DNA of 33,226 nt from TMP-86 sp031394735 (lineage in GTDB: Bacteria; Pseudomonadota; Gammaproteobacteria; Steroidobacterales; Steroidobacteraceae): NCBI GenBank assembly GCA_031394735.1, contig JANMXI010000260.1, forward strand, positions 1 through 33,226, in the 5' to 3' direction. Numbering within the stretch: the first letter of the stretch is position 1; each line of letters opens with the position of its first letter. Below, one piece after another: positions 33,027 to 33,226 of the stretch. The position numbers and the translations under genes are program-made. Below the pieces are notes generated by a model. The model was not told where the DNA came from. It did no database searches and saw nothing but the letters and a program-made list of their open reading frames with translations.

Positions 33027-33048
33027 GCAACGCACCCACGTGCGTTGC
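33027..33048 (+). repeat. Perfect 9-base inverted repeat in the wrbA-like leader
   Basis: GCAACGCAC and GTGCGTTGC form a perfect 9-base-pair stem with a 4-base loop (CCAC). It lies 7 bases after the TAGAAT box and 52 bases before the ATG at 33101, so it would be either the extreme 5' end of the mRNA or an operator palindrome overlapping the transcription start. Confidence 0.55.
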
Positions 33049-33100
33049 GTGCGCGCCTCAACCCGCGCCCAACCAATCGTTTTTCACAGGCGAGAAGCTC

Positions 33101-33226
33101 ATGTCCGACATTTTAGTTCTGTATTATTCTCGCCATGGCAGCACGGCTGAGCTAGCTCGGCAGGCGTGTCGCGGCATCGAGTCCATTCCCGGAATGGCGG
33201 CCCGATTGCGCACGGTGCCGGCGGTG
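33101..33226 (+). CDS. WrbA-like NAD(P)H:quinone oxidoreductase (N-terminal part)
   Basis: Only the first 42 residues are in the window. MSDILVLYYSRHGSTAELAR is the beta-strand plus FMN-phosphate loop (SRHGSTAEL) of the flavodoxin fold, and RGIESIPGMAARLRTVPAV fits the WrbA branch. WrbA enzymes reduce quinones by two electrons at the membrane surface in response to oxidative stress. A weak purine-rich stretch (AGGCGAGAAG) precedes the ATG. The exact subfamily cannot be settled from this fragment. Confidence 0.82.
   Translation, partial: MSDILVLYYSRHGSTAELARQACRGIESIPGMAARLRTVPAV

Noticed and set aside
33049..33090. GCGCG/CGCGC stem followed by a run of five T before the wrbA-like gene as an attenuator
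   Set aside because: The stem is only 5 base pairs with an 8-base loop and the T-run is about 11 bases away, so it does not fit an intrinsic terminator.
1..33226. CRISPR arrays, tRNA or rRNA genes, insertion sequences, phage or defence genes
   Set aside because: I looked for direct repeats with regular spacing, cloverleaf-like segments, transposase or integrase motifs and defence-type domains and saw none.

Overview
This 33.2 kb window reads as a densely packed, GC-rich chromosomal segment of a gammaproteobacterium. The content (lptF/lptG divergent from pepA-holC-valS, prfC, rimI, type 4 uracil-DNA glycosylase, pssA, proS) and the codon use suggest the Xanthomonadales/Nevskiales/Steroidobacter neighbourhood, but that placement is inferred from gene content only. 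Many adjacent genes share a 4-base stop/start overlap (ATGA, GTGA or TTGA), so most of the window is organised as translationally coupled operons. I see no rRNA, tRNA, CRISPR array, transposase or phage gene.

Layout. 1-4952 (+): the end of a MdtB-like RND pump subunit, a complete MdtC-like subunit and a NodT-type outer-membrane lipoprotein, which together form a tripartite efflux system. 4946-5658 (-): a DUF2231 membrane protein followed by a decayed C-terminal piece of a DUF1684 gene. 5709-9483: a small accessory block with a DUF707 putative glycosyltransferase, a SAM methyltransferase, a MurG-like GT-B glycosyltransferase on the minus strand and an unrecognised two-domain protein. 9589-14605 (+): a five-gene coupled operon encoding a GldA/GldF/GldG-like ABC system, a DUF4340 protein and an RDD membrane protein. 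14624-17559 (-): lptF-lptG (LPS export permeases) with a papain-like C1 peptidase coupled behind them. 17650-26521 (+): pepA, holC, a small IPVLTE-motif protein, valS, then a MoxR ATPase, a DUF58 protein and a TgpA-like transglutaminase. 26549-30237 (-): prfC, rimI, udg and pssA. 30281-32595 (+): proS and a coupled lytic transglycosylase. 32659-32961 (-): a DUF4398 lipoprotein. 33101-end (+): the start of a WrbA-like flavodoxin-fold quinone oxidoreductase.

Most genes are housekeeping or envelope related: drug efflux, LPS export, peptidoglycan cleavage, phospholipid synthesis and surface glycan modification. The less-explored parts are the GldAFG/DUF4340/RDD operon, the glycosyltransferase/methyltransferase block with its unknown 292-residue protein, the peptidase tied to lptFG, and a recurrent promoter geometry (a -10-like box 8-9 bases before ATG with no Shine-Dalgarno) that suggests leaderless mRNAs for several genes. 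Several gene ends carry stem-loops without a U-tract.
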